Source: Bacilli bacterium (GTDB taxonomy: Bacteria; Bacillota_I; Bacilli_A; RF39; UBA660). Taken from it: DNA of 64,000 nucleotides. Positions 44,774 to 54,395 of the stretch are shown here, in pieces. Both the position numbers and the translations under genes were made by a program. The DNA lies in contig JAFSDH010000002.1 of assembly GCA_017436345.1 (NCBI GenBank), positions 62,001 to 126,000 of the forward strand. Direction: 5' to 3'. The notes beneath the pieces are model-generated. The model searched no databases, was not told the origin of the DNA, and was given only the letters and a program-made list of their open reading frames with translations. Each line of letters opens with the position of its first letter. The first letter of the stretch is position 1.

Positions 44774-45562
44774 ATGGAAAATATTGAAAAAAGATTATAT
44801 TATTACGAATTATTAATGACTTATGATGATACTAGTAATTATATAGAATATAATTTACCAGAAGGTTTTCACTTTGAATATTATCAAGATGGTGATATAG
44901 ATAATTGGATTGATATTCATCTATCATCTAAAGAATTTACATCACGAAAAAGAGCTAAACAATATTTTTATGATTTCTATCATCACTTTATAAATGAATT
45001 AGGTAAGAGATGTATATTTATAGTTGACTCTAAAACAAATGAAAAAGTCGCTACAGCCACTATATCTTTGTTAGAAGAAAAAGAAGGTGAATATGAAGCT
45101 GCTGTAGATTGGGTTGCTATAAAAGAAGAATATCAAGGAAAAAAATTAGCTAAACCGCTTATTTCAAGATTCATAAAATTAGCAAATGAACTTGGACATA
45201 AAAAAATAATCTTACATACACAAACACACACTTGGTTAGCTGCTAAAATATACCTAGATTTAGGATTTAATCCCTACCAAATAGAAGAAAATCTAAAAGG
45301 ATGGCAAATTTTAAAAACGATTACAAATCATCAAAAACTACAAAACATAGAGAAAGTTAAAGAAGAAGATATGTATTCTAAAACAGCTTGTAAAATATAT
45401 GAAGAATTGAAAAAAATATATATTGATAATTTTAATTATGAAATATGGTATAAAAATAATCGTAATGATGTATATGTATATAAAGATAAATTAACATATG
45501 AATATAAATATTATGAAAAAGATGAAGATATAATACTAGAACTTATAAAAGAAGATAATTAA
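44774..45562 (+). CDS. GNAT acetyltransferase with C-terminal extension
   Basis: 262 residues. The GNAT acetyl-CoA motif is WVAIKEEYQGKKLAKPLI (about 117-134) with the C-terminal KIILHTQTHTWLAAKIYLDL strand-helix (about 150-175). The last 75 residues beyond the fold are charged and Tyr-rich, with no known domain. No close substrate clue. Two-base gap from the HAD gene; terminator follows. Confidence 0.82.
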   Translation: MENIEKRLYYYELLMTYDDTSNYIEYNLPEGFHFEYYQDGDIDNWIDIHLSSKEFTSRKRAKQYFYDFYHHFINELGKRCIFIVDSKTNEKVATATISLLEEKEGEYEAAVDWVAIKEEYQGKKLAKPLISRFIKLANELGHKKIILHTQTHTWLAAKIYLDLGFNPYQIEENLKGWQILKTITNHQKLQNIEKVKEEDMYSKTACKIYEELKKIYIDNFNYEIWYKNNRNDVYVYKDKLTYEYKYYEKDEDIILELIKEDN

Positions 45563-45575
45563 TCTTCTTTTTTTA
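45551..45575 (+). terminator. Terminator
   Basis: GAAGAT-TAATT-type loop-ATCTTC hairpin and T run; overlaps the stop codon. Confidence 0.75.
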
Positions 45576-45608
45576 TGATATAATGAAACTATAATAGGAG
45601 GAAAAAAT

Positions 45609-46814
45609 ATGAAATTAGTAGAAATTCCTAAAAATAAATATGATGAATATCGCTTAGATATTATATTTAATTGTTATAAATGGGATCCTCAATTCTTAGA
45701 TAATAATACAGTAGCTAAATATGTTTTAGTATTATCAAAAGAAGAACATGAAGAAGTAAAAAGATTAACAGAAGCAGTAGATAAAGAAACAATTACAGCA
45801 GAAGAATTTATAAATAATAACTTAGAAATAGCTAAACCTCTTGCTTTACCTAAAAAAATATATAAAGAGTTAAAAAGAATGACTAATTATGATAAAGAAA
45901 AACACGTTCGACTAATGCGTTATGATTTTCATCCAACAAATAAAGGTTGGGAAATAAGTGAAGTTAATAGTGATGTGCCTGGTGGTTTTGCAGAAAGCTC
46001 TTTAATGCCAGAAGTAGCTAAAAATGTATTGGATAATGATCAATATGATTTTATTAATTTTGGAAATAATATAACTAAAGCTATTAAAAAGAAAGTTAAG
46101 AAAAATGGTAATATTATGATGGTTCATTGTACTTCATATAGTGATGATCGACAAGTAATGCAATTTCTTGGTGATAAACTCGCTAAAGAGGGATTTAATA
46201 TAATATATGGAGCAGCTGATCATATTCATTTTAAAGATAAAAAAGCTTATAGTATTTTAGATAGTAAAGAATGTGAACTAGATGGAATCTTTAGGTTTAC
46301 TCCTCTTGAATGGTTAAAAGATATTAAGCCAAAGTACTGGGATGGATATTTTGATACAATTACACCGTCTTGTAATCATCCAATTGCTATTTTTGCGCAA
46401 ACTAAAAGATTTCCTCTAATTTGGGAAGACCTTGAAGAAAATGGTATTGATTTAACATACTGGCGTAAACTTTTACCTGATACAAAAGAAGTAAAAGATG
46501 CTAAAAACTTAAAAGGATATATTTATAAACCAGCATGTGGTAGAGTTGGTGAAGGTATTTCTATTAAAGAAGCATGTATTGATGATGAATTAAAAGATAT
46601 TTTAAAAAGTGTCAAAAAATATCCAAAAGATTATCTAGCACAAAAAAAATTTAAAAGTATTCCATTAAAAGGTAAAGATGGCAAAGAACATCACGTATGC
46701 TTAGGATCATACACTGTTGATGGAAAACATGCGGGATATTATGCAAGAATAAGCAATGTACCTAGAATTGATTCTAATGCTGCTGATATTCCAGTATTGA
46801 TTGAGAGGGATTAA
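45609..46814 (+). CDS. Glutathionylspermidine synthase-like ATP-grasp protein
   Basis: 401 residues. The pre-ATP-grasp region has RLMRYDFHPTNKGWEISEVN with SDVPGGFAESS (about 98-130), and the ATP-grasp part GYIYKPACGRVGEGISI (about 300-316), as in the glutathionylspermidine synthase C-terminal fold. The amidase domain of GspS is absent, and no glutathione genes are nearby, so the real product is likely another amide-linked compound or a peptide tag. Start after AGGAGG. The next gene starts two bases after its stop. Confidence 0.82.
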   Translation: MKLVEIPKNKYDEYRLDIIFNCYKWDPQFLDNNTVAKYVLVLSKEEHEEVKRLTEAVDKETITAEEFINNNLEIAKPLALPKKIYKELKRMTNYDKEKHVRLMRYDFHPTNKGWEISEVNSDVPGGFAESSLMPEVAKNVLDNDQYDFINFGNNITKAIKKKVKKNGNIMMVHCTSYSDDRQVMQFLGDKLAKEGFNIIYGAADHIHFKDKKAYSILDSKECELDGIFRFTPLEWLKDIKPKYWDGYFDTITPSCNHPIAIFAQTKRFPLIWEDLEENGIDLTYWRKLLPDTKEVKDAKNLKGYIYKPACGRVGEGISIKEACIDDELKDILKSVKKYPKDYLAQKKFKSIPLKGKDGKEHHVCLGSYTVDGKHAGYYARISNVPRIDSNAADIPVLIERD

Positions 46815-46816
46815 TT

Positions 46817-47485
46817 ATGACAGGAAGAGAAATATATAAAATTTGGGCCCCAACAAGTTGTATATGGTCACCTTGGGTTAGACCTGTACCATTTGTAGCC
46901 ATTGATGATCATTATGAAAATCATGAATTTATTAACTTTTGTCCTAATCAAATTACTTATTTAGAAAAATTTGATAAATCAACCGCAATCATAGTAGATT
47001 TACCAGGATATGAGAGTATTGAAGAAGGTATTGCTTTAACAAACTTTGGTTATCGTCCAATACCACTATATAATGGTACAAATGAACAACCTGGAGTTAT
47101 GGCTACTACTAATAATAGAGAAATAGAGTTAGGATTAATATGGGGAAGTTACATCTTAAGTAATACTAAAATAAAAAAAGATGCTCCACCAGTATTTTTA
47201 TTAGATAGTAATAGAATGAATCGTTATCAAATGAATCATTCCGTATTTGATAATAGTTGGGATATTTATCATCAAGATATGCCAAGTAAAGATTTCTTTA
47301 AGAAAAATGGTATTAAAAAGATTATTGTTAGGGGAATAAAATTTAATATAGACTTACAAAGAATTCTATATAAATTTCAAAAAAACAATATTAAGATTTA
47401 TTATACAGATGGATATAGTTCTCCTAAGGAATATATAATAAAAAAACCAAAAGAAGATAATTTAAAAAAAGTAAAAGATAATTAA
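46817..47485 (+). CDS. Uncharacterised partner of the ATP-grasp ligase
   Basis: 222 residues. N-terminal WAPTSCIWSPWVRPVPF (about 10-26) is Trp/Pro-rich, then IIVDLPGYESIEEGIAL and IGYRPIPLYNGT-like strands (about 59-85), suggesting an alpha/beta fold. I recall genes of this kind next to GspS-like ligases, but cannot assign a reaction. One Cys (SCIW) and FCPN may be functional. Two-base gap upstream, so translation is coupled. A basic tail ends the protein. Confidence 0.72.
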   Translation: MTGREIYKIWAPTSCIWSPWVRPVPFVAIDDHYENHEFINFCPNQITYLEKFDKSTAIIVDLPGYESIEEGIALTNFGYRPIPLYNGTNEQPGVMATTNNREIELGLIWGSYILSNTKIKKDAPPVFLLDSNRMNRYQMNHSVFDNSWDIYHQDMPSKDFFKKNGIKKIIVRGIKFNIDLQRILYKFQKNNIKIYYTDGYSSPKEYIIKKPKEDNLKKVKDN

Positions 47486-47487
47486 AA

Positions 47488-47520
47488 AAACATATGATAA
47501 ATCATATGTTTTTATTTTTT
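47488..47520. terminator. Bidirectional terminator
   Basis: AAACATATGAT-AA-ATCATATGTTT with A and T runs on either side. Confidence 0.85.
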
Positions 47521-47525
47521 TAATC

Positions 47526-49772
47526 TTAGTGACCTCCGCCACCACCGCCGCCACCGCGACCACCACTACTATAGCTATATCCACCACTTCGTGATGTATA
47601 AGAGGCTCTTGATGCTGCACTTCTAAATGAACGACTACTATGATGGAAATGCGTTGAACGATAATAAGTATTACTTAACATTGGACTAGGTTGAATACCT
47701 TGACATCTAATACCTATGGCTTTAGATACTTTAGCTGATAGTCCAAATGCCGTTGCATACACTAAGTATTGTTCCCACATTGGAAGTTCAACAACACTAC
47801 GATCATTCATGAAATCTTCACTATTTAAGAATTCGTAAAAACCTCTCCATTTTGCATATTCATCTTCTCCAAATTGTGTAAGTAATACAAATTTAGGAGC
47901 AATTTTCTTAAGATGCATTGAACAAGCTATACAAATTAATCCTAATAAAGTAATTCCTCCATAAGCAAAATGGCCATAAGTTTCATAAGAATATATATTA
48001 CCTAAAGTTAATAACAATACAGCTATAAAGATTAAGAAATTACTATAAGCATTTATATCCTTTTTAGGTTTATCATAATTTGCTCTTTGGAAATATCCTT
48101 GAGTAGTACCTATCTTAGAAACTGAGTTTTCAATATTAGTAACAAAAGTATCAGTATTTTCATAATCATCTTCAATTTTTCTTTGAAATTTTTTCATTTC
48201 AATTTCATTAAAGATAGCATGTCTAACTATTAAATTAAAATAATATTGTTCAGTTAATGTTAAAGGTTCATATTTTTTAATATCAGATGCTGATACATCT
48301 AATATTTCAGGTTCTACATTATTTATATTAGTAGAATTTACATAATTATTATTATTCATAACACTATTATTATAATAATTCCTATTATACATAGTTGGTA
48401 TTGTTCCGTTCATCCTATTAGCAAAGAAATTTGTATTTTGTGTTGGATACCATTGATTAGATCTAATAATATTAGGATTACTAGGCATTGAATATATTTG
48501 AGTAGGTTGATATTTAATAACAATTTTAACGTTGTTTTGTGACCAATCATTTAACTCTCTTATTTGGGCAAGTTCAATATATTCTTTTCTTACCAAACTT
48601 AATAATATTGCTGAATAAGCATCATCTTCATTAAACTTTTTATTGTCTTTACAGAAAACTAAATTAGCAGCAAAGTATGGATCTAGATTACTAGGTGCTT
48701 CTTTACAATATAATACTTGTTTAGTAGGATTACAGAAAATATATTTTTTTCTTACTTTTTTCTCTTTAGTATAAGCATCTAAAGCAATTAATAATCCAAC
48801 TGCTCCACATACTATTAGAATAGTTGCTTTAGTTCTTTTTTTCTTAATTGGAATAGAGTAATAATATTGTTGTGTTTCTCTAATTTCATCAAGTACATTA
48901 TCATTAGAATAATAGTTAATAGGGGCATGTTCTGAAAAAATAGCTTTATCTTCATTAAATGACCACATTTCAAACTCTAAGAATTCACTATCATCATCAA
49001 ACTTTAAATCTTCTTCATCAAGTTCCATCGTAAAAGTATGATAACCTGGATATTTAGTATCAGATTCTACATATGGATAATGCATATCAACAGTACCATA
49101 GTTATAAGCTTCATAATTTCCTACTTTAGGCATGTCTTTATTTCTTATTAATACTTCTGCTTTAAATGATTCTAAATAATTAACATCATTTCCAGAAAAG
49201 AATGTTAGATATAAATATGAACAATCAGCATATTTAAAAGCAGCTCCTGTCATTTCATATTCTATTTCAAAAGTAATTTCTCCATCCTTTAAACCGTTTA
49301 CATAAAATAATACGCACTCGTATTGTCTATAATCTTCATCATATGGACCAGGACTATAAAACCATTTACCAGGTCCATATCCAGCTCCTGTATTAACATA
49401 ATCATCATCATACCAATAAAGTTTATCACTTTCGGTATAGACTATTTCAGTACCATCAGGTCTAATTTCTTTAACCGAATTAACTTTATAAGTATTTCTA
49501 ACACCATCAGCTACTGATTCTGGCATATCTCTCCAAAGTTCCCAGATCTCTTCATAGACATTTTCAACATGAATATCATATGTAATTCTTTCTGTTATGA
49601 TAACTTTACCTTGTTGATTAACTTCATCTACAAGTTCAGCTTTATATTCAAAGTCTGTGATACGAGCGTAACTAGATCCATCGCTTTCTACTTCCATACT
49701 ACCTAAAAATGTAATTAGATATATAAAAATAATCCATACAATTATAACTACTAATCCAGTATATTTTCTCAT
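47526..49772 (-). CDS. DUF2207 membrane protein with Gly-rich tail
   Basis: 748 residues. Start at 49772 has GGGTG upstream; the longer frame to 49838 runs through the promoter. TM1 at about 6-26, an extracytoplasmic beta domain with the DUF2207 features FEYKAELVDEV and VYEEIWELWRDMPE, a TM helix at about 310, a cytosolic stretch, then two closely spaced TM helices (about 575-620) and a soluble region with FYEFLNSEDFMNDRSVVELP. It ends with RGGGGGGGGH, the Gly-run tail common in DUF2207 proteins. Function unknown. Expressed alone from its own promoter. Confidence 0.88.
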   Translation of the reverse strand: MRKYTGLVVIIVWIIFIYLITFLGSMEVESDGSSYARITDFEYKAELVDEVNQQGKVIITERITYDIHVENVYEEIWELWRDMPESVADGVRNTYKVNSVKEIRPDGTEIVYTESDKLYWYDDDYVNTGAGYGPGKWFYSPGPYDEDYRQYECVLFYVNGLKDGEITFEIEYEMTGAAFKYADCSYLYLTFFSGNDVNYLESFKAEVLIRNKDMPKVGNYEAYNYGTVDMHYPYVESDTKYPGYHTFTMELDEEDLKFDDDSEFLEFEMWSFNEDKAIFSEHAPINYYSNDNVLDEIRETQQYYYSIPIKKKRTKATILIVCGAVGLLIALDAYTKEKKVRKKYIFCNPTKQVLYCKEAPSNLDPYFAANLVFCKDNKKFNEDDAYSAILLSLVRKEYIELAQIRELNDWSQNNVKIVIKYQPTQIYSMPSNPNIIRSNQWYPTQNTNFFANRMNGTIPTMYNRNYYNNSVMNNNNYVNSTNINNVEPEILDVSASDIKKYEPLTLTEQYYFNLIVRHAIFNEIEMKKFQRKIEDDYENTDTFVTNIENSVSKIGTTQGYFQRANYDKPKKDINAYSNFLIFIAVLLLTLGNIYSYETYGHFAYGGITLLGLICIACSMHLKKIAPKFVLLTQFGEDEYAKWRGFYEFLNSEDFMNDRSVVELPMWEQYLVYATAFGLSAKVSKAIGIRCQGIQPSPMLSNTYYRSTHFHHSSRSFRSAASRASYTSRSGGYSYSSGGRGGGGGGGGH

Positions 49773-49809
49773 AAACACACGCACCCTATTATCTATCTTA
49801 TTCAAAGTA

Positions 49810-49838
49810 AGTATATTATGAATTATAATCGATGTCAA
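49810..49838 (-). promoter_or_regulatory. Promoter of the DUF2207 gene
   Basis: Minus strand TTGACA (49838-49833), 17-base spacer, TATACT (49815-49810). Confidence 0.8.
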
Positions 49839-49916
49839 GAAATCAAAATTAACTAGGCTATATAAATATTTATTTATAAAAACAGTGAATAAAATAAGAT
49901 AGATAGGAGGAATAAA

Positions 49917-50237
49917 ATGAACAGTAATTTACCTAATGATATATCTACTGTAAATGATATTGATATCAATAATAACATAAATATGTTTGATCCAAATGGA
50001 ATGAATATGGGTATGATGAATCAACAAATGGGCACTATGATGAGTCCTATTATCGAACCAATGCGTGAAAGAGTAGTTCAAAGAACAATTGTTCATGAAG
50101 TACCACATGTATGTCCAACAAGAACAAGAATAATTAATAATCACGTATTTAAACATACCTTTAGACAAACACATAGTTGCTGTAGTGAAAATAAAGTAAC
50201 TAACGTACAATGTGGATCATGTTGTGACTTTAATTAA
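49917..50237 (+). CDS. CotD-like small protein
   Basis: 106 residues, start after AGGAGG. The N-terminus is Asn/Met-rich. HEVPHVCPTRTRIINNHVFK followed by HTFRQTHSCC is the pattern of CotD spore-coat proteins (P-T-x-x-N-x-H-x-x-x-H), and there are six Cys in all, including CC and CGSCC at the end. CotD is an inner-coat protein of Bacillus spores. No spore morphogenesis gene is near. Assignment is a motif-level resemblance. Confidence 0.65.
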   Translation: MNSNLPNDISTVNDIDINNNINMFDPNGMNMGMMNQQMGTMMSPIIEPMRERVVQRTIVHEVPHVCPTRTRIINNHVFKHTFRQTHSCCSENKVTNVQCGSCCDFN

Positions 50238-50259
50238 GAAAGCAAAAGCTTTCTTTTTT
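50236..50259 (+). terminator. Terminator
   Basis: GAAAGC-AAAA-GCTTTC plus T run. Confidence 0.85.
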
Positions 50260-50294
50260 ATTTTTATTTATATATAATAAATATAGGTGATAAT

Positions 50295-50870
50295 ATGAAA
50301 GTACCATTACGATTTCAAGTAACAGAATTTGATTGTGGAACAATTTCTTTATTAAATGTATTTAGTTATCTTTTTGACAGGGATGAAATTCCTGCATCTC
50401 TTGTAAAAGCAATTCATAAATATACATTGGACTGTTATGATGAAGAAGGAAATATTGGTCAAGGCGGAACAAGTAGAGAAGCGATTGATAGATTAACTCA
50501 TTGGATTACTAGGTATACTAATGAACATGATTTTAAAGTTAAATGTAGTCATCTTCAACAAGAAAACGTTACACTTGAGAAAATGTATGAATGCTTAAAT
50601 AATAATGGATGTATATTCTTAAGATGTTGGCAAACAGTAGAGCACTATGTAATTATTACTAAAATGGATAAAAAATATGCCTATATCTTTGATCCATATT
50701 ATTTAGATAAAAAAGAATATATAAAAGATAAAGAAGTAAAAATTATATTAAATAAGCCTTTTACTCACAATAGAAAAGTATCTTTAAAACGATTAATGTC
50801 TGAAACAAAAAAAGACTTCGCTATGGGAATTATAGAAAGAAGAGAATGTGTTTTAATTAATAGGTCATAA
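50295..50870 (+). CDS. Peptidase C39-like protein
   Basis: 191 residues, no signal peptide. The papain-like triad is visible: Cys in TEFDCGTISLLNVFSYL (about 14), His in VEHYVIITKMDKKYAYIFDP (about 116) and the following Asp (FDPY). C39 peptidases cleave double-Gly leaders; stand-alone forms like this have unknown substrates. Start after TAGGTGATAAT. Neighbours give no clear peptide substrate. Function as a real protease is likely but unproved. Confidence 0.78.
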   Translation: MKVPLRFQVTEFDCGTISLLNVFSYLFDRDEIPASLVKAIHKYTLDCYDEEGNIGQGGTSREAIDRLTHWITRYTNEHDFKVKCSHLQQENVTLEKMYECLNNNGCIFLRCWQTVEHYVIITKMDKKYAYIFDPYYLDKKEYIKDKEVKIILNKPFTHNRKVSLKRLMSETKKDFAMGIIERRECVLINRS

Positions 50871-50921
50871 ACTATTGATTAAAAAAATTAGATTATATAT
50901 AATCACTATGGAGGATAAAAT

Positions 50922-51416
50922 ATGAAAAAATTAAGTATATTTTTAATGATTATTACATCTTTATTTTTAGTAACTGGATGTGATAGTAAAAAAGAAGAAA
51001 ATAAAAATGATGAACCAGCTAATAAAACAGAAAATGTTGAAGGTGCATTAGAAGATTTAATGACTAAAGTTTATGAAGATATTCCTGAAGAAGAAAGACC
51101 TATGATGTTAATGAATACAGAAGTAAATGAAGAAAATGTAGAATATTATCTAGGTACAACTGAAATTGAATATGAAGAAGCTTTAGCATCTGAATCAGGT
51201 GTAGGATCAATTCCACATTCAGTAGTATTAGTAAGAGTAAAAGAAAATGCTAATGTCGAAGAAATAAAAAAGACTATCAAAGATAGTGTTAATCCTAGAA
51301 AATGGATTTGCGTAGAAGCAGAAGAAGTTGTTGTTGAAAGTCGTGGAGACTTAATTATTTTAATCATGGCAAGTTCTAATGTTGATAAACTACAAGATGG
51401 ATTTAATAATTTATAA
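50922..51416 (+). CDS. Lipoprotein, DUF4358-like
   Basis: 164 residues. Signal peptide with lipobox LVTGC (Cys about 21) and an Asn/Glu-rich linker. The folded part includes YYLGTTEIEYEEALASESG and VVLVRVKENANVEEIKKTIK, with RKWICVEAEEVVVESRGDLI, the layout of DUF4358 lipoproteins. These often sit with MBOAT/O-acetylation genes, which follow here after a terminator. Function unknown. Confidence 0.85.
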   Translation: MKKLSIFLMIITSLFLVTGCDSKKEENKNDEPANKTENVEGALEDLMTKVYEDIPEEERPMMLMNTEVNEENVEYYLGTTEIEYEEALASESGVGSIPHSVVLVRVKENANVEEIKKTIKDSVNPRKWICVEAEEVVVESRGDLIILIMASSNVDKLQDGFNNL

Positions 51417-51440
51417 AATCTTCTTATGAAGATTTTTTTT
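51415..51440 (+). terminator. Terminator
   Basis: AAATCTTC-TTAT-GAAGATTT plus T run. Confidence 0.82.
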
Positions 51441-51452
51441 CTGAGGTGAATT

Positions 51453-52832
51453 ATGTTATTTTCAAGTATATCTTTTATTTATTATTTTTTGCCTATATTA
51501 CTAATAATATATTTTTTAGTACCAAATAAAATAAAGAACTTTGTACTTTTATTTTTTAGTCTATTCTTCTATTTTTTAGGAGAACCTAAATATATCTTAG
51601 TATTAATATTATCATGTATAATTAACTATTACTTAAGTAAAGCAATATATAAAAAGAAACACTCTAAATTATTACTATTACTAGCAATTATATATAATAT
51701 TGGTCAATTATTAATATTTAAATATACTGATTTCTTTATTTCAAATATAAATAATATTTTAAATACTAATATTCCATTTATGTATATAATTATGCCAATA
51801 GGCATTAGTTTTTTTACTTTCCAAGCCTTGGGTTATGTTATAGATGTATATAATAAAAAACATAAACCAGCTAAGAATTTATTAACATTTATGACTTACG
51901 TATCATTATTTCCACAATTAATTGCTGGACCTATTGTCAGATATTCTGATATAGAAAAAGAAATGACTAAAAGAGAAAGTAATTTTTCTAAACTAAGTGA
52001 TGGAATTAGAAGATTCATAATTGGATTATCTAAAAAAGTATTAATAGCTAATACTTTAGGAGAAATTGCCACCTTATTAATTAAAGAAACTGTTGTTTCA
52101 GCTTGGTTAAAACCAGTACTTTTTACTCTTCAAATATATTATGATTTTAGTGGTTATAGTGATATGGCAATTGGACTTGGATTAATGTTTGGATTTAGAT
52201 TCTTAGAAAACTTTAATTATCCATTAATCGCTAGTTCCATAACTGATTTTTGGCGTAGATGGCATATGTCATTATCAAGTTGGTTTAGAGATTATGTTTA
52301 TATCCCATTAGGTGGAAATAAAGTATCAAAATTAAAACATATTAGAAATATTTTTATAGTTTGGTTCTTAACAGGATTTTGGCATGGAGCCAGTTGGAAC
52401 TTTATAATATGGGGATTATATTTTGGAGTTATTTTAGTTATTGAAAAATATTTCTTAAAGAAATATATAGATAAAACAAAAGTAATTAAGTATATATATA
52501 CAAGTATTATAGTGGTAATAAGTTTTTTAATATTTAATTCATTAACAACAAGTGAAATAATTCATAGTTTAAAAAATATGTTCTTTATAAATAATATCCC
52601 ATTTATAAATAATGAAACATTATATTATTTACAAAGCAATTTAATACTTTTGATTATTTCGTTTATAGGAGTAACACCACTTATTAAAAATATAATAAAT
52701 AGATTAAAAGAAACTAAAGCAAAAAAAGTTATAGATATATTAGAACCAATAACTTTAATTGCTCTATTAACCTTAGTAACAGCATTTTTAATAGATGCAT
52801 CATTTAATCCATTCTTATATTTTAGATTTTAG
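51453..52832 (+). CDS. MBOAT O-acyltransferase (AlgI/DltB-like)
   Basis: 459 residues, about 11 TM helices. MBOAT enzymes pass acyl groups across the membrane to extracellular polymers. WRRWHMSLSSWFRDYVYIPL and WFLTGFWHGASWNFIIWG (about 290-330) hold the catalytic His. IPLGGNK is as in AlgI. Start after GAGGTGAATT. Eight bases before the DHHW gene, so the two form an O-acetylation module; the acceptor polymer is unknown. It ends at TAG. Confidence 0.93.
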   Translation: MLFSSISFIYYFLPILLIIYFLVPNKIKNFVLLFFSLFFYFLGEPKYILVLILSCIINYYLSKAIYKKKHSKLLLLLAIIYNIGQLLIFKYTDFFISNINNILNTNIPFMYIIMPIGISFFTFQALGYVIDVYNKKHKPAKNLLTFMTYVSLFPQLIAGPIVRYSDIEKEMTKRESNFSKLSDGIRRFIIGLSKKVLIANTLGEIATLLIKETVVSAWLKPVLFTLQIYYDFSGYSDMAIGLGLMFGFRFLENFNYPLIASSITDFWRRWHMSLSSWFRDYVYIPLGGNKVSKLKHIRNIFIVWFLTGFWHGASWNFIIWGLYFGVILVIEKYFLKKYIDKTKVIKYIYTSIIVVISFLIFNSLTTSEIIHSLKNMFFINNIPFINNETLYYLQSNLILLIISFIGVTPLIKNIINRLKETKAKKVIDILEPITLIALLTLVTAFLIDASFNPFLYFRF

Positions 52833-52840
52833 GAGGAAAT

Positions 52841-53905
52841 ATGAAAGATAAGATAGTTGTAATTTTATTTATTGCGTATATATGTACTTTTTCAATACTT
52901 CATATTGTTATTCCTGATAAAGAACTAACGATATCTGAAAGAAGAAAATTAAATACTTTTCCAGAAATAGAATTAACAAATGAATATATAACTAAAATAG
53001 AAGATTATCTTTTAGATCATTTTCCATTTAGAGATGAATTTAGAAGTATTAAAGCTAATTTTAATTACAAAGTATTAAATAAACTAGATACCAATAATAT
53101 TTATTTAAAAGATAATTATATTTTTAAATCAAATTATCCAACTAATAATAAATCAATTGATCATTTTATCAAAACAACAAAAACACTTAAAGGATTGTTA
53201 ACAGAAAATAATAAGACTTATTTAATGATTATTCCAGATAAAAACTATTATTTAAATGATAAACAATTCTTGCAAATCGATTATGAATATATATTTAATG
53301 AATTAGAAAAATTAGATATGACACAAATTGATATAAAAAATACTTTAACTTTATCTGATTTCTATGAAACTGATACACATTGGAAACAAGAAAGACTTGA
53401 TAAAATAATTAAAGTAATGAGTGAAGAAATGGATTTTAAATATGAAAAGATAGATTATAAAAAGAATATATATGATAAATTTTATGGTGTTTATTATGGC
53501 GAGTCAGCCTTAAAAAGAAAATCTGAAACACTAACATATTTAACTAATGAAACACTAAAAAATGTCGAAGTAAAATACTTAGAAAATAGCTCTTTAAAAG
53601 ATATTTATAACAAAGATAATTTATCTAATCTAGATTCATATGATGTTTATTTAGATGGTCCAAGCGCGTTTATTGAGATAACTAATAATAATTCTAAAAA
53701 TGATAAGGAACTAGTTATATTTAGAGATTCATTTGGTAGTAGTTTATCTCCATTACTAGTAAATTATTATAAAAAAATAACTATTATAGATAATAGATAT
53801 TTTCATAGTAATTATTTATCTAGTATGATAACGTTTAACGATCAAGATGTATTATTTATGTATAGTACTTTATTAATAAATGATAGTTTTAGTTTAAAGG
53901 GATAA
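52841..53905 (+). CDS. DHHW/AlgX-like SGNH O-acetylation partner
   Basis: 354 residues. N-terminal signal anchor (about 5-23). ERRKLNTFPEI marks the start of the exported domain; YETDTHWKQERLD (about 180-192) is the DHHW/AlgJ motif, and VIFRDSFGSSLSPLL (about 303) supplies the Ser-containing GDSx-like loop. Likely transfers acetyl from the MBOAT protein to a surface polysaccharide or teichoic acid. Start after AGGAGG. Confidence 0.88.
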   Translation: MKDKIVVILFIAYICTFSILHIVIPDKELTISERRKLNTFPEIELTNEYITKIEDYLLDHFPFRDEFRSIKANFNYKVLNKLDTNNIYLKDNYIFKSNYPTNNKSIDHFIKTTKTLKGLLTENNKTYLMIIPDKNYYLNDKQFLQIDYEYIFNELEKLDMTQIDIKNTLTLSDFYETDTHWKQERLDKIIKVMSEEMDFKYEKIDYKKNIYDKFYGVYYGESALKRKSETLTYLTNETLKNVEVKYLENSSLKDIYNKDNLSNLDSYDVYLDGPSAFIEITNNNSKNDKELVIFRDSFGSSLSPLLVNYYKKITIIDNRYFHSNYLSSMITFNDQDVLFMYSTLLINDSFSLKG

Positions 53906-53907
53906 AA

Positions 53908-53935
53908 AAACAAGCATATGCTTGTTTTTATTTTT
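53908..53935. terminator. Bidirectional terminator
   Basis: AAACAAGCATATGCTTGTTT with A and T runs; overlaps the 3' end of the minus-strand gene. Confidence 0.82.
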
Positions 53936-54272
53936 TCTTCTTATCAGTAGTTTTTTCTTTATTAATTAAATACATTGCTCCACCAACAATAACTAAGTTT
54001 CCAATCGCAACAATAATTTCTCTTTTATAATCATTATTCCAACTTCTATTAGATAATTTATGCGCTGAATAATCATTTTGACATTCTTCTTCTGTTATAT
54101 AGTCCATATTACAATATAATAATTTATACTCATCATAAGTATAATCACTATCTTTAATTAATAAACTAGATAAATTAGAAACCATAGATACCGCAGATAC
54201 AATCATCCAAATTAGTAATACTGCATTTAATGCTGAAAAAACAAATCCTTTTTCTTTAGAAAATAATTTCAT
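53928..54272 (-). CDS. Small two-TM protein
   Basis: 114 residues. Start at 54272 follows AAGGAGTGATGGT; a longer frame to 54320 lacks a ribosome binding site. TM helices at about 9-32 and 85-103 flank a loop of about 50 residues with two Cys (LLYCNMDY and EECQNDY), likely exposed outside. The tail is Lys-rich and cytosolic. No family recognised. Confidence 0.72.
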   Translation of the reverse strand: MKLFSKEKGFVFSALNAVLLIWMIVSAVSMVSNLSSLLIKDSDYTYDEYKLLYCNMDYITEEECQNDYSAHKLSNRSWNNDYKREIIVAIGNLVIVGGAMYLINKEKTTDKKKK

Positions 54273-54395
54273 ACCATCACTCCTTATATTAATTTTAATA
54301 TATATAATGATAATTATCAATTATATAAATATAACTAAAATATATATTTATTTTTATAAATAAAAAAACTATAATTAAGAAAAGGAGATGATACC

